Assembly (NCBI GenBank): GCA_029782095.1
Contig: JAKOVL010000222.1
Span: 1-44,382, forward strand
Direction: 5' to 3'
Source: Bacillota bacterium
GTDB taxonomy: Bacteria > Bacillota > Dethiobacteria > DTU022
DNA: 44,382 bases
The notes below the pieces were generated by a model. The model did no database searches, was not told the DNA's origin, and saw only the letters and a program-made list of their open reading frames with translations. Position numbers and translations under genes: made by a program. Below, in pieces: positions 17,956 to 25,221 of this stretch (position 1 is its first letter; every line of letters begins with the position of its first letter).

Positions 17956-19626
17956 TTAGAGTCTTCCCGAGCGGATGATGGCAAAGAGCCACCACATGCC
18001 GGCCAGCCCGAGGCCGATCAGGGCAATTTCCCCCAGCGGCACCCTGGACAGCCAGCCCATATTGGAAAAACTGATATTTTGCGAGAGTCCAATCAGCAAG
18101 CCGGCCAGGACAACGCTGAAAGCCAATCGATTGATCGTGTTTTCCAGGGTTTTCAGGGCTGTATCCGCGTGCTCGATCTCTACTTTAATTTTCAACTCCC
18201 CCGCAGCCGCGGAACGTAATATTTCCACGGTTCTTTCGGGCATCTCTTCCACAAGGCGCTGGTAGCTGCGCAGGGTTCCCTTGAGCTTTCTGGCGGTATA
18301 TTTTAGCTGTCTACCTTTAAGGGCGGCGCCGTAGCGCTGCGCTGCTTCGGCCATGCTAAAATCAGGCGACAGCCGGGCTACAGTTCCCTCCAGGGTAAGC
18401 AGGGCCTTGGCCAGTAAAAGAAACTCGTAAGGGAAACGCAGGTGGTGCTTTGCCCCTACACGCATCAGGTCCTGCAGCGCTTCGCTCAGGTTAATTTCCT
18501 TTAGCGGCACATCGTAGTACTGTTCCTGGAGCAAGGCGATATCGCGGATCAGCTCTGAGCGGTTGACTACCGGAGGCACAAAAGCGAAACTAAGCAGCTC
18601 GTCCACCATGGCCACAGGATCCATCTGCTGAAACGAACGGAAAAGCAAGACCATTTGCCCGCGCAAATCTTCACTGATATAACCGGCGCTGCCAAAATCC
18701 ATGAAAAAGAGGCGGCCGTCCGGGAGAATGGCGATATTGCCGGGATGGGGATCACCGTGGAAAAAACCATAGATAAAAACCTGCTGAAAAAAACTCTCGG
18801 TCAGTATTTCTGCAATATGCTCCGGATCGGTCCCGGATAACGGGCTTTGCATGTACCGGCTTAAGCTTATGCCCTGGCGGTATTCCAGGGTTAAAATATC
18901 ATGGGTGGTATATTCCCAGTAAACTCTGGGGACATAAACACTTTCGCTGTCCCCCAGGTTCTGGCGCAGGCGCTGGGCATTGCGGGCTTCGGCCTGGTAA
19001 TCCAGCTCTCTCAAGATAATTTTTCTAATCTCCCGGGCGATATCGCCAAACTGGTAAAAAGCGCCCGCACCGGCCCTGCGCTCTACCAGCATAGCCAACT
19101 CCACCAGGATATCAAGATCGTTTTTAATCAGCAGGTCAATACCGGGCCGTTTTACTTTTACCGCCACTGTATCACCGTTTTTCAGCACAGCCCGGTGCAC
19201 CTGGCCAATAGAGGCCGCCGCCAGGGGCTCTGCGTCAAAACTTTTGAAAATTTGCTCGAGGGGAGCCTTCAGCCCGGTTTCGATAATCTCCCTGGCCTTG
19301 GCTGACGGGAAAGGAGCCACTTCATCCTGCAGGTGCGACAGTTCCCTGGTCAGGCTCGGCGGCAGAAGGTCGGCCCGCGTACTCAGCAGCTGCCCCACTT
19401 TAACAAAGGCCGGTCCGAGCTCTTCCAAGGCCATGCGCAGGCGCGCTTCAGGGTTATGGGGCAGCTCCCCGCAACCGCCGCGGCGGCAATAAATCCTTTC
19501 CCAAATTCCGTACAGGTTCATTTGCGCCAGGATCTGGGCAAACCCATATTTAACCAGCACTCGCAAGATCTGGCGGCAACGCCTGACGTGGCGCAGCTGT
19601 CGCAGTGAAAACCATCCCCAGGCCAT
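17956..19626 (-). CDS. UbiB/ABC1 family atypical kinase
   Basis: A 556-residue UbiB-type protein kinase-like protein. The KxGQ signature (AFVKVGQLLSTR), the alanine-rich nucleotide loop (AAASIGQVHRA), the ExD motif (RELDYQAEA), the HGDPHPGN catalytic segment and the metal-binding DFG are all present. Two C-terminal hydrophobic helices (about residues 500-550) anchor it to the membrane. The family supports quinone biosynthesis in aerobes; in anaerobic Bacillota the partner lipid is unknown. Its ATG overlaps the stop of the phasin-like gene (TAATG), and the ROK gene follows after 16 bases. Confidence 0.9.
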   Translation of the reverse strand: MAWGWFSLRQLRHVRRCRQILRVLVKYGFAQILAQMNLYGIWERIYCRRGGCGELPHNPEARLRMALEELGPAFVKVGQLLSTRADLLPPSLTRELSHLQDEVAPFPSAKAREIIETGLKAPLEQIFKSFDAEPLAAASIGQVHRAVLKNGDTVAVKVKRPGIDLLIKNDLDILVELAMLVERRAGAGAFYQFGDIAREIRKIILRELDYQAEARNAQRLRQNLGDSESVYVPRVYWEYTTHDILTLEYRQGISLSRYMQSPLSGTDPEHIAEILTESFFQQVFIYGFFHGDPHPGNIAILPDGRLFFMDFGSAGYISEDLRGQMVLLFRSFQQMDPVAMVDELLSFAFVPPVVNRSELIRDIALLQEQYYDVPLKEINLSEALQDLMRVGAKHHLRFPYEFLLLAKALLTLEGTVARLSPDFSMAEAAQRYGAALKGRQLKYTARKLKGTLRSYQRLVEEMPERTVEILRSAAAGELKIKVEIEHADTALKTLENTINRLAFSVVLAGLLIGLSQNISFSNMGWLSRVPLGEIALIGLGLAGMWWLFAIIRSGRL

Positions 19627-19910
19627 TACTGTTTTTCTTTAACCAGGGCGATGAGCTCGTCCAGCTTGTTCTCCAGCCGGCGGAAATCTTCCTTGGTGAT
19701 AAACCGATCTTTGAATGCAGCGTCGACTTTTTGCCGAATCTGCTCCTTTTCGGCCTTCCCTTTCTCCATCATGCGGTTAACCAGCTTCCGGGCCTCGTCG
19801 CGCTGCATCTCCCCTTTGTCCACCAGGATATCGATAAGCTCTTCCGCTTTTTCTTTGCTGTATAGGAGCAAACCCAATGAAGCTGACAGCAGATCCTCAA
19901 GAATCACCAC
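19626..19910 (-). CDS. Phasin-like coiled-coil protein
   Basis: A 94-residue, charged, helical protein. A short amphipathic N-terminus (DLLSASLGLLLYSKEK) leads into long heptad-like helices (EKAEELIDILVDKGE, DFRRLENKLDELIALVKEK). This resembles phasin-like/polyhydroxyalkanoate-associated small proteins often found beside UbiB kinases in Clostridia. A GTG start follows a perfect AAAGGAGGTG. It is translationally coupled to the UbiB gene, so it may be the regulatory or targeting partner of that kinase; this is inferred from position alone. Confidence 0.75.
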   Translation of the reverse strand: MVILEDLLSASLGLLLYSKEKAEELIDILVDKGEMQRDEARKLVNRMMEKGKAEKEQIRQKVDAAFKDRFITKEDFRRLENKLDELIALVKEKQ

Positions 19911-19967
19911 TTCACACCTCCTTTGTATCCTTCTCTATATTTTACCTTATTAGCATAAAAAATTTAA

Positions 19968-19997
19968 CCAAAAAAAACCGGCTGTCACCAGCCGGTT
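19968..19997 (-). terminator. Terminator of the NifV-like gene
   Basis: Perfect stem AACCGGCT/AGCCGGTT (19976-19997) running into a T-run on the minus strand, directly after the stop of the synthase. Confidence 0.85.
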
Positions 19998-20000
19998 GAC

Positions 20001-21179
20001 TCACTTTAACCTGATGGAATCAGGCTTCTTGCGTTCATACAGGTAATCTTCGTAGATATACATCAGCTCTTTGTCAAAGAGGGGCCGCTTCAAATCGACG
20101 GTTACGCTGCGCACGGCCGCCAGCAGCCCTGCTGCATCTTCGTCGGACAGGTCAATGCCGTATTCCCGAAACTTCATTTTGATGGCCTTTGTCCCTGAAT
20201 GCTTGCCGATGATGATCTGCCTCTCCAAACCCACTTCCTCGGGGCTGAAAACCTCGTACGTGGCAGGGTTTTTCAAAACCCCATCGGCATGAATGCCCGA
20301 TTCGTGGGCAAATGTGTTGGCCCCCACTATCGGTTTGCCGGGATAAAGCTGCCGTCCTGAAGCCCGGGCCACATATTCGCACAGGGTTAAAAAATCCCTG
20401 GTGTTTACCCCTAAGTTTACATTGAAAAGGTACTTCAGCGCCATGGCCACCTCCTCCAGGGCGGCATTACCGGCCCTTTCACCGAGGCCGTTTACGGTAA
20501 CCCCGATAAAGCGCGCGCCGGCCCTGACCCCGGCCAGGGCATTGGCCGTAGCCATGCCAAAATCGTTGTGGGTGTGCATCTCTATTTCCATGCCGGTGGC
20601 GTCAATGAGGCGGCTGATTATTTCGTAAGTTTTAAAGGGCTCCAGCACCCCCACGGTGTCACAAAAACGGAAGCGATCCGCACCGGCGGCCTGGGCTTCT
20701 TTGATAAATTTAACCAAAAAATCAAAATCGCTGCGCGAGGCGTCTTCACCGTTAACAGAAATATAGACGCCCGCTTTGCGCGCAAAATCAACCGCCTTGG
20801 TCATATGTTCAAGGACCCATTTGCGGGAGGTGCGCAGCTTATGGTTTATATGAATATCTGAAGTGGAAATGGAAATAGCCACTGCATCTACTCCGCAGTC
20901 CAGCGAATGCCGCACATCTTCTATGTTTGCCCTGTTCCAGGCCATGATGCTGGCCTTGAGGCCGTAGCCGACCATCTCCCGGATAACCTGCTTTTCATCA
21001 CCGCCCATAACGGGGATGCCGGCCTCGATCTGGTGTACCCCCAGATTATCCAGCATCTTGGCTATGCGCAGCTTCTCCCTGTTGGAAAAAACCACTCCGG
21101 CGGTCTGCTCACCATCCCTGAGCGTGGTGTCCACCAGTATGATTTCCCCTTTGGCTAAACTATCTTTAAACCTTTGCAT
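20001..21179 (-). CDS. Homocitrate synthase (NifV-type) family protein
   Basis: A 392-residue DRE-TIM metallolyase that joins acetyl-CoA to a 2-oxoacid. The DTTLRDGEQTAGV motif, the AGIPVMGG segment, HTHNDFGMA with the metal-binding histidines, NGLGERAGNA and ESGIHADG all match the homocitrate synthase branch. NifV makes homocitrate for the nitrogenase cofactor, but no nif genes are visible; 2-isopropylmalate or citramalate synthase activity remains possible. GGGGGAG precedes the ATG. Its own terminator follows. It lies 62 bases downstream of proC on the same strand and may share that transcript. Confidence 0.85.
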   Translation of the reverse strand: MQRFKDSLAKGEIILVDTTLRDGEQTAGVVFSNREKLRIAKMLDNLGVHQIEAGIPVMGGDEKQVIREMVGYGLKASIMAWNRANIEDVRHSLDCGVDAVAISISTSDIHINHKLRTSRKWVLEHMTKAVDFARKAGVYISVNGEDASRSDFDFLVKFIKEAQAAGADRFRFCDTVGVLEPFKTYEIISRLIDATGMEIEMHTHNDFGMATANALAGVRAGARFIGVTVNGLGERAGNAALEEVAMALKYLFNVNLGVNTRDFLTLCEYVARASGRQLYPGKPIVGANTFAHESGIHADGVLKNPATYEVFSPEEVGLERQIIIGKHSGTKAIKMKFREYGIDLSDEDAAGLLAAVRSVTVDLKRPLFDKELMYIYEDYLYERKKPDSIRLK

Positions 21180-21241
21180 TAAAACTCCCCCTGATGTTCA
21201 TTCCGCTTGCAAAAGCGGAAATAGCTTAAATTTTTACCCGA

Positions 21242-22045
21242 TTACAATTCTCCGGCCCGGCGGGTGGCTTCGATCACCGCTTTGATCATGGAGCTTCTAA
21301 ACCCGGTCTCTTCTAAAACCTGCAGGGCGGCACAGGTGGTTCCGGCAGGAGAGGTAACATTGTTGCGCAGCTCGGCAGGGTGGATCTTAAACTCCTGGAG
21401 CATCTTCGCAGCCCCGATGAGCGTCTGTATGACCAGCTTGGAGGCCACATCCCGATTCAACCCCACGGTGACGCCAGCGTCGATTAGCGTCTCCACGAAT
21501 AGAAATACATATGCCGGCCCTGTACCGCTCAGCCCGGTGACAGCATCCATCAGCTTTTCCGGGACCTGCAGCGTCAACCCCAGCGGTTTGAGCAGCGCCA
21601 TAACCTCTTCCCGCTCCCCTTCGCTGACGTTTTTCCCGGCGCTCATGGCGATAGCCCCTTCTCCCACCAGGCACGGGGTATTGGGCATCAGCCGCAAAAT
21701 CTTGCATTCCGGGCCGAGCCCGTTCTGTAAAGTAGCGATGGTTATACCGGCGGCGATAGAGGTAACCAGCTGCCCCGGAGTCACCAGCCCCCTGAGCATT
21801 TGGATCAGCCCATCAATATCCTGCGGTTTAACGGCGACCAAAAGATGCCGGCTCAAAGGGACTGCCTCTTCCAGCGAGGCAGCGGCCTTTACGCCCAGCT
21901 CCCGGCTTAATTGCTTAGCCCGCTCCTCGTTTGTATCATACACCCAAACTGAAGAAGGGTTCACATCTCCCTTTTTGGCAATGCCCCTGGCCAGGGCCGA
22001 ACCCATGGCACCGCAGCCAATTAGCACGATTTGCTCCGTCTTCAT
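21242..22045 (-). CDS. proC: Pyrroline-5-carboxylate reductase
   Basis: A 267-residue enzyme of the last step of proline synthesis (pyrroline-5-carboxylate plus NAD(P)H). The N-terminal Rossmann motif is IGCGAMGSALARG, the central AVKP segment is present, and the C-terminal dimer domain has the family signature GLSGTGPAYVFLFVETLIDAG with the substrate-binding SPAGTT. AGGAAGG lies about seven bases before the ATG, and a promoter is visible upstream. Confidence 0.95.
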   Translation of the reverse strand: MKTEQIVLIGCGAMGSALARGIAKKGDVNPSSVWVYDTNEERAKQLSRELGVKAAASLEEAVPLSRHLLVAVKPQDIDGLIQMLRGLVTPGQLVTSIAAGITIATLQNGLGPECKILRLMPNTPCLVGEGAIAMSAGKNVSEGEREEVMALLKPLGLTLQVPEKLMDAVTGLSGTGPAYVFLFVETLIDAGVTVGLNRDVASKLVIQTLIGAAKMLQEFKIHPAELRNNVTSPAGTTCAALQVLEETGFRSSMIKAVIEATRRAGEL

Positions 22046-22087
22046 GCAGCGCCTTCCTCTCTAATCCGGAAAACTTATATACGCACT

Positions 22088-22116
22088 ATTTTATCTAAAC
22101 GAACTAATTTCTGCAA
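22088..22116 (-). promoter_or_regulatory. Promoter of proC
   Basis: Minus-strand TTGCAG (22111-22116) and TAAAAT (22088-22093) with a 17-base spacer, about 40 bases before proC. Confidence 0.55.
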
Positions 22117-22263
22117 TACCGTGCGATCGCGCATGAGCTTTGCGGCCCCGCCAAGCTGCGCGGGCTTTAGGGCAAATGGGAGAATAAGCGGCTAAGTTGG
22201 CTGTTGTGTGGTGCTACCCGGTGCAGTGCGCCAGAGACATAAACCTGTCTTCTTCTGTGGTTA

Positions 22264-22289
22264 AATAAAAAACCCGCAGCAGCGGGTTT
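22264..22289 (-). terminator. Terminator of the PII gene
   Basis: Stem AACCCGC/GCGGGTT with a short loop, followed on the minus strand by TTTTTTATTT, about 25 bases past the stop of the PII gene. Confidence 0.8.
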
Positions 22290-22312
22290 CCCGGGATGCC
22301 GAATCGGGGGCA

Positions 22313-22660
22313 TTAATCTTCAGGCTCCAGGGCTTTCTCCCCCCGCGCACCGGTGCGGATGCGGATCGCCTCTTCGACCGGGAGGATAAAAATTTTACCG
22401 TCACCGATCTTGCCGGTGCGGCAAATATCGATCAGCAAATTGACCACTTCTTCCACCTTGTGATCAGCGACCACCATTTCCAGCTTTACTTTCGGCTTTT
22501 TTTGCACCAGCAGCGGCTCTCCGCGATGAAAGTGGGTGTCCCCTTTTTGGACGCCAAAGCCGTTGACCTGTGTTACTGTCAAGCCGGAAACGAGTCCCAC
22601 CAGCCGGTCCTCCAGGGCGATTAATTTGCTTGGCTGAACGATGCATTCAATCTTTTTCAC
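22313..22660 (-). CDS. PII family nitrogen regulator with atypical T-loop
   Basis: A 115-residue PII protein, a trimeric sensor of 2-oxoglutarate and ATP/ADP. The frame is canonical: TVTQVNGFGVQKG, PKVKLEMVV, then TGKIGDGKIF and IRIRTG (the nucleotide-binding C-terminal signature). The T-loop differs: the residues equivalent to Tyr46 and Tyr51 of E. coli GlnB are His and Leu (HFHRGEPLL), so uridylylation at Tyr51 is impossible and the serine phosphorylated in cyanobacteria is missing too. The start is GTG behind a G-rich binding site. It is a single gene with its own promoter and terminator; no ammonium transporter or nif gene is beside it. Confidence 0.9.
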   Translation of the reverse strand: MKKIECIVQPSKLIALEDRLVGLVSGLTVTQVNGFGVQKGDTHFHRGEPLLVQKKPKVKLEMVVADHKVEEVVNLLIDICRTGKIGDGKIFILPVEEAIRIRTGARGEKALEPED

Positions 22661-22724
22661 CTATCAACCCCCCTTTGCCTGGAACAGAACTGAAATAAAT
22701 GTAAATTTTCTATCTTTTGTTTAG

Positions 22725-22753
22725 AATATATAATTGATGCAATTTATTGTCAA
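22725..22753 (-). promoter_or_regulatory. Promoter of the PII gene
   Basis: Minus-strand consensus TTGACA (22748-22753) and TATATT (22725-22730) with a 17-base spacer; the leader is about 55-60 bases. Confidence 0.75.
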
Positions 22754-22977
22754 GAAGGTTAAAACAATTGGTTTAAATAATTTATATGTCCTCCCTTTAT
22801 GGCGTATGTTCCAAACCTTCTGGCATGGCCAGCAGCGGCCGGGCGGCCAGGCGCTGCCCCAAAAACATTTACGGAGCACCGCTGAATCTAGATGGGAATG
22901 CATCTAGGAAGGCTAACAAGCTGGGTATGTATAAAAATGGGCTATTAGATCTGCGCAGGGCGGGCACCTTAATTTGT

Positions 22978-23006
22978 TTGACAAACTTGCGCCGGTGCTT
23001 TAAAAT
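22978..23006 (+). promoter_or_regulatory. Promoter of tRNA-Trp
   Basis: TTGACA (22978-22983) and TAAAAT (23001-23006) with a 17-base spacer, ending 11 bases before the tRNA. The rest of the 22661-23017 gap holds the PII promoter and no gene I can support. Confidence 0.8.
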
Positions 23007-23017
23007 AGGTGTCAGGT

Positions 23018-23093
23018 AGGGGAGTAGCTCAACTGGCAGAGCACCGGTCTCCAAAACCGGGGGCTGCGGGTTCAAGTCCTGTCTCCCCTGCCA
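23018..23093 (+). tRNA. tRNA-Trp (anticodon CCA)
   Basis: A complete cloverleaf: acceptor stem AGGGGAG/CTCCCCT, D arm with AGCTC, anticodon arm CCGGT-CTCCAAA-ACCGG with anticodon CCA, T arm with GTTCAAGTC, and an encoded 3' CCA. An integrase remnant lies 130 bases downstream. Confidence 0.97.
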
Positions 23094-23125
23094 TTTATTT
23101 TGTCCAAAAACCTTGATAAATAAAG

Positions 23126-23156
23126 GACTGAAGCGAATCGCCTCAGTCTCTTTTTT
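23126..23156 (+). terminator. Terminator of tRNA-Trp
   Basis: Stem GACTGAAGCG/CGCCTCAGTC (one mismatch) followed by a six-T run. It is enclosed by a wider inverted repeat, TGTCCAAAA (23101-23109) and TTTTGGACA (23159-23167). Confidence 0.75.
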
Positions 23157-23223
23157 ACTTTTGGACAGATTTAATTAAGCCGTTACGCGCCGATTATTTT
23201 TCTTAGGACGGCCACTGTCCTTT

Positions 23224-23452
23224 TTATTTTAGGTGAAAAACATTCTCCATGATTTCCGCTGCTTGCCGGTCCTTGCTCTCCAGAAAATGACTGTAAATAT
23301 TCTGCGTGGTGGCCGACGCGTTATGTCCCAGACGTCCGGCCACCGTCTCAATGTCCATGCCCTGGCTTATTAGAAAAGTCGCGCTGGGGTGTCTTTAGGC
23401 CGTGGAAGTTTAAAGGCGGCAGCTTATTGCGCCGAAGTAGTTTCGGGAACAT
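23224..23452 (-). pseudogene. Tyrosine integrase, C-terminal remnant with frameshift
   Basis: The minus strand encodes the end of a phage-type tyrosine recombinase. A first part ends with KLPPLNFHGL; one extra base then shifts the frame, and a second part reads RHPSATFLISQGMDIETV, then the GRLGHNASATTQNIYSHF block. The H-x-x-R motif spans the shift; the second His (LGH) and the catalytic Tyr (IYSH) lie after it. The N-terminal and central domains are absent, and the sequence upstream is the terminator hairpin of the ykuS gene. It is therefore a dead fragment left by an element that once used the neighbouring tRNA-Trp. It is not a copy of the intact integrase at 35987-37150, whose corresponding segment differs. 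Confidence 0.85.
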
Positions 23453-23455
23453 GGG

Positions 23456-23495
23456 TAAAAACCGGTCCGCACCACAAGGCGAGGGCCGGTTTTTA
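23456..23495 (-). terminator. Terminator of ykuS
   Basis: Ten-base stem TAAAAACCGG/CCGGTTTTTA around a GC-rich loop; the A/T ends make it likely to work in both directions. It lies about 17 bases past the ykuS stop. Confidence 0.75.
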
Positions 23496-23511
23496 CATCT
23501 ACCATCGCTGG

Positions 23512-23772
23512 CTAAGGCAAGCGCTGTTCCAGCTCATCCAGGATCTCTTCCGGGTCCTTCCCCGTGGCGTCAACCAGGACGGCGCGCCCCGAGATATCTT
23601 GCATGCCCATCATATTTTGATCCATTCCCGAGATAACGATAGCGTCATAGTCGCCCATGCCCTTATCACTGATGGCAGCATCGTTCTCCAGGTTGACCAC
23701 TTCGTACCCGGCGCGGTTCAGGGCCCGCTTCACCGGTGTCAATGATTCGCTGACCGCAATTCTTTTGCCCAT
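23512..23772 (-). CDS. ykuS: YkuS family protein (UPF0180)
   Basis: An 86-residue protein of the YkuS/UPF0180 family of small Bacillota proteins of unknown function. The start KRIAVSESLTPVKRALNRAGYEVV, the DYDAIVISGMDQNMMG block and the RAVLVDATGKDPEEI end match the family pattern. GGAGG is spaced nine bases from the ATG, and a terminator follows. It is a single gene, divergent from the EamA transporter. Confidence 0.85.
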   Translation of the reverse strand: MGKRIAVSESLTPVKRALNRAGYEVVNLENDAAISDKGMGDYDAIVISGMDQNMMGMQDISGRAVLVDATGKDPEEILDELEQRLP

Positions 23773-23871
23773 ACGCTAAAACCTCCAGTCAGGATAAAAA
23801 TCTTTGCCATTTATAGCTTCCCAAGTTATTGTTCTAAAAATACCGTTCCCTGAAGATTTATGGGGCTGGGC

Positions 23872-23899
23872 TTGAAAATACAGATTTTTGTAATATAAT
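23872..23899 (+). promoter_or_regulatory. Promoter of the EamA transporter gene
   Basis: TTGAAA (23872-23877) and TATAAT (23894-23899) with a 16-base spacer, about 46 bases before the ATG. Confidence 0.7.
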
Positions 23900-23945
23900 A
23901 GTTAACATCGCTCTCCTAATACTTTTTTATGAAAGGAGCGTTAAG

Positions 23946-24860
23946 ATGCCGGTTAACCCTCGTCTCCCCGCCGTTGGCGCCATTTTTCTGACTTCACTCT
24001 TTTGGGGGATTTCCTTTAGCAGCACAAAAATACTCCTGGAAACGCTGGTGCCGGCGCAGATTGCCTTTTTCCGCCTGGTGCCGGCCGTGTTAGTCCTGGG
24101 CGCCGTATTTTGGGCTAGCCGCCAGAAATTTGCCCGGGGCGCCGACTTGCTGCGCATGGGTGCCGGGGGCTTGACCGGAATTTTTCTCTACTTCCTGTTT
24201 GAAAACAATGGCCTTCGCTTCACCACGGCGGGCACAGCCGCTTTAATCGTTTCCATCATCCCGGTGCTGAACGTCGTGGCGGGAGCGCTTTTTTTCCGCG
24301 AGCGCAACCCGCTGCGCCGCTGGATCGGGGTTATTCTTTCATTTGCCGGCGTCTACCTGATCATCAGCTCCGGGGACGGAAACGCCCTCTCTTTCAGCAA
24401 CCTTAAAGGCAACCTTTTAATTTTCCTGGCGGGCTGCTCCTGGATCTTTTACACCCGCATCAACGAGCCCCTTTCGCAGCGCTACAGCAGCCTGGCCATG
24501 AACTTTCAGCAGACCCTTGCCGGTGCTGTCTTGATGGGACTGCTGGTGCTGCCCCGCGGCGTGAACCTGTCCGTTTTTACCCCGAAGGTGCTGCTCAATC
24601 TTTCGTTCCTGGGGCTTTTCTGCTCCGCCGCAGCTTTTTTCCTCTACCTGTATGCCTTGAAAAACCTCGGTTCGACCACGGTCACCACTTTCTTAAACCT
24701 GGTCCCGGTATTCGGGGTCCTTGGGGGGGCCGTCTTCTTGAAAGAAACCCTGGCCACCGGCCAGATTTTCGGCGCGCTGACTGTCATCCTTGGAGTTACC
24801 CTGGTGACCGTATCTGCCGGAAAGAAAGCGACGCCGTCAGAGTATGGCGGCGCCGTTTAA
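23946..24860 (+). CDS. EamA/DMT-family transporter
   Basis: A 304-residue membrane protein with ten hydrophobic segments in two homologous halves (two EamA domains), as in drug/metabolite exporters of the RhaT/YdcZ type. The first half has FWGISFSSTKILLE and FFRLVPAVLVL; the second half ends with LVPVFGVLGGAVFLKE, the usual EamA signature area. The substrate is unknown; amino-acid or nucleobase-type metabolites are common in the family. AAAGGAG precedes the ATG. Confidence 0.9.
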   Translation: MPVNPRLPAVGAIFLTSLFWGISFSSTKILLETLVPAQIAFFRLVPAVLVLGAVFWASRQKFARGADLLRMGAGGLTGIFLYFLFENNGLRFTTAGTAALIVSIIPVLNVVAGALFFRERNPLRRWIGVILSFAGVYLIISSGDGNALSFSNLKGNLLIFLAGCSWIFYTRINEPLSQRYSSLAMNFQQTLAGAVLMGLLVLPRGVNLSVFTPKVLLNLSFLGLFCSAAAFFLYLYALKNLGSTTVTTFLNLVPVFGVLGGAVFLKETLATGQIFGALTVILGVTLVTVSAGKKATPSEYGGAV

Positions 24861-24915
24861 ATACCCCGGAACAGGCTGCCTATTCAGTACGCTGCCGGTC
24901 TTGATCCGGCTGCTC

Positions 24916-25080
24916 TTACTGGTGCTTTTCCAATGTATCCAAAAAGTCGCGCATCGTCGCTTCCAGCAGGCGGCTTTTCTGCCGGATTTCCATCGATATG
25001 GATGCTTCGCTGGCCTCGACGAGGCCTTGCAAGCTTTCCCGTCACTGCTCCGTTATCCGGCTGATTGCTTTAAGATCCAC
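24916..25080 (-). pseudogene. Small coiled-coil gene interrupted by an in-frame TGA
   Basis: A perfect AAGGAGGTG precedes a GTG at 25080. The frame reads MDLKAISRITEQ, then TGA (25042-25044), and continues without a break as RESLQGLVEASEASISMEI and QKSRLLEATMRDFLDTLEK to a TAA at 24916. The second part is clearly protein-like (amphipathic helices). The whole would be a 54-residue helical protein. Either a recent point mutation turned a Trp or Arg codon into TGA, or the codon is read through. No family is recognised. Confidence 0.55.
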
Positions 25081-25221
25081 GCAGTCCACCTCCTTGAAAT
25101 AAGTTTTCCCTTTCCGGTAGAACTATGCGGCCGGCTGCGGCAAGCAATTGAATCTACCCTTGCCCGGGACGCCCCGGAAAGCTACACTTAATCTAGTCCC
25201 TGCGATGAAAGGAGTATCTCT

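Noticed and set aside
21264-22064. 266-codon plus-strand frame opposite proC
   Set aside because: It is the mirror of a clear proC gene; its sequence is serine- and proline-rich without any domain.
23094-23600. Second attachment repeat of tRNA-Trp
   Set aside because: No copy of the tRNA 3' end was found by eye near the integrase remnant; the element has probably lost it.
24916-25080. Selenocysteine reading of the in-frame TGA
   Set aside because: No conserved Cys-like context or insertion hairpin was recognised just after the codon, and no selenoprotein machinery is in the window.
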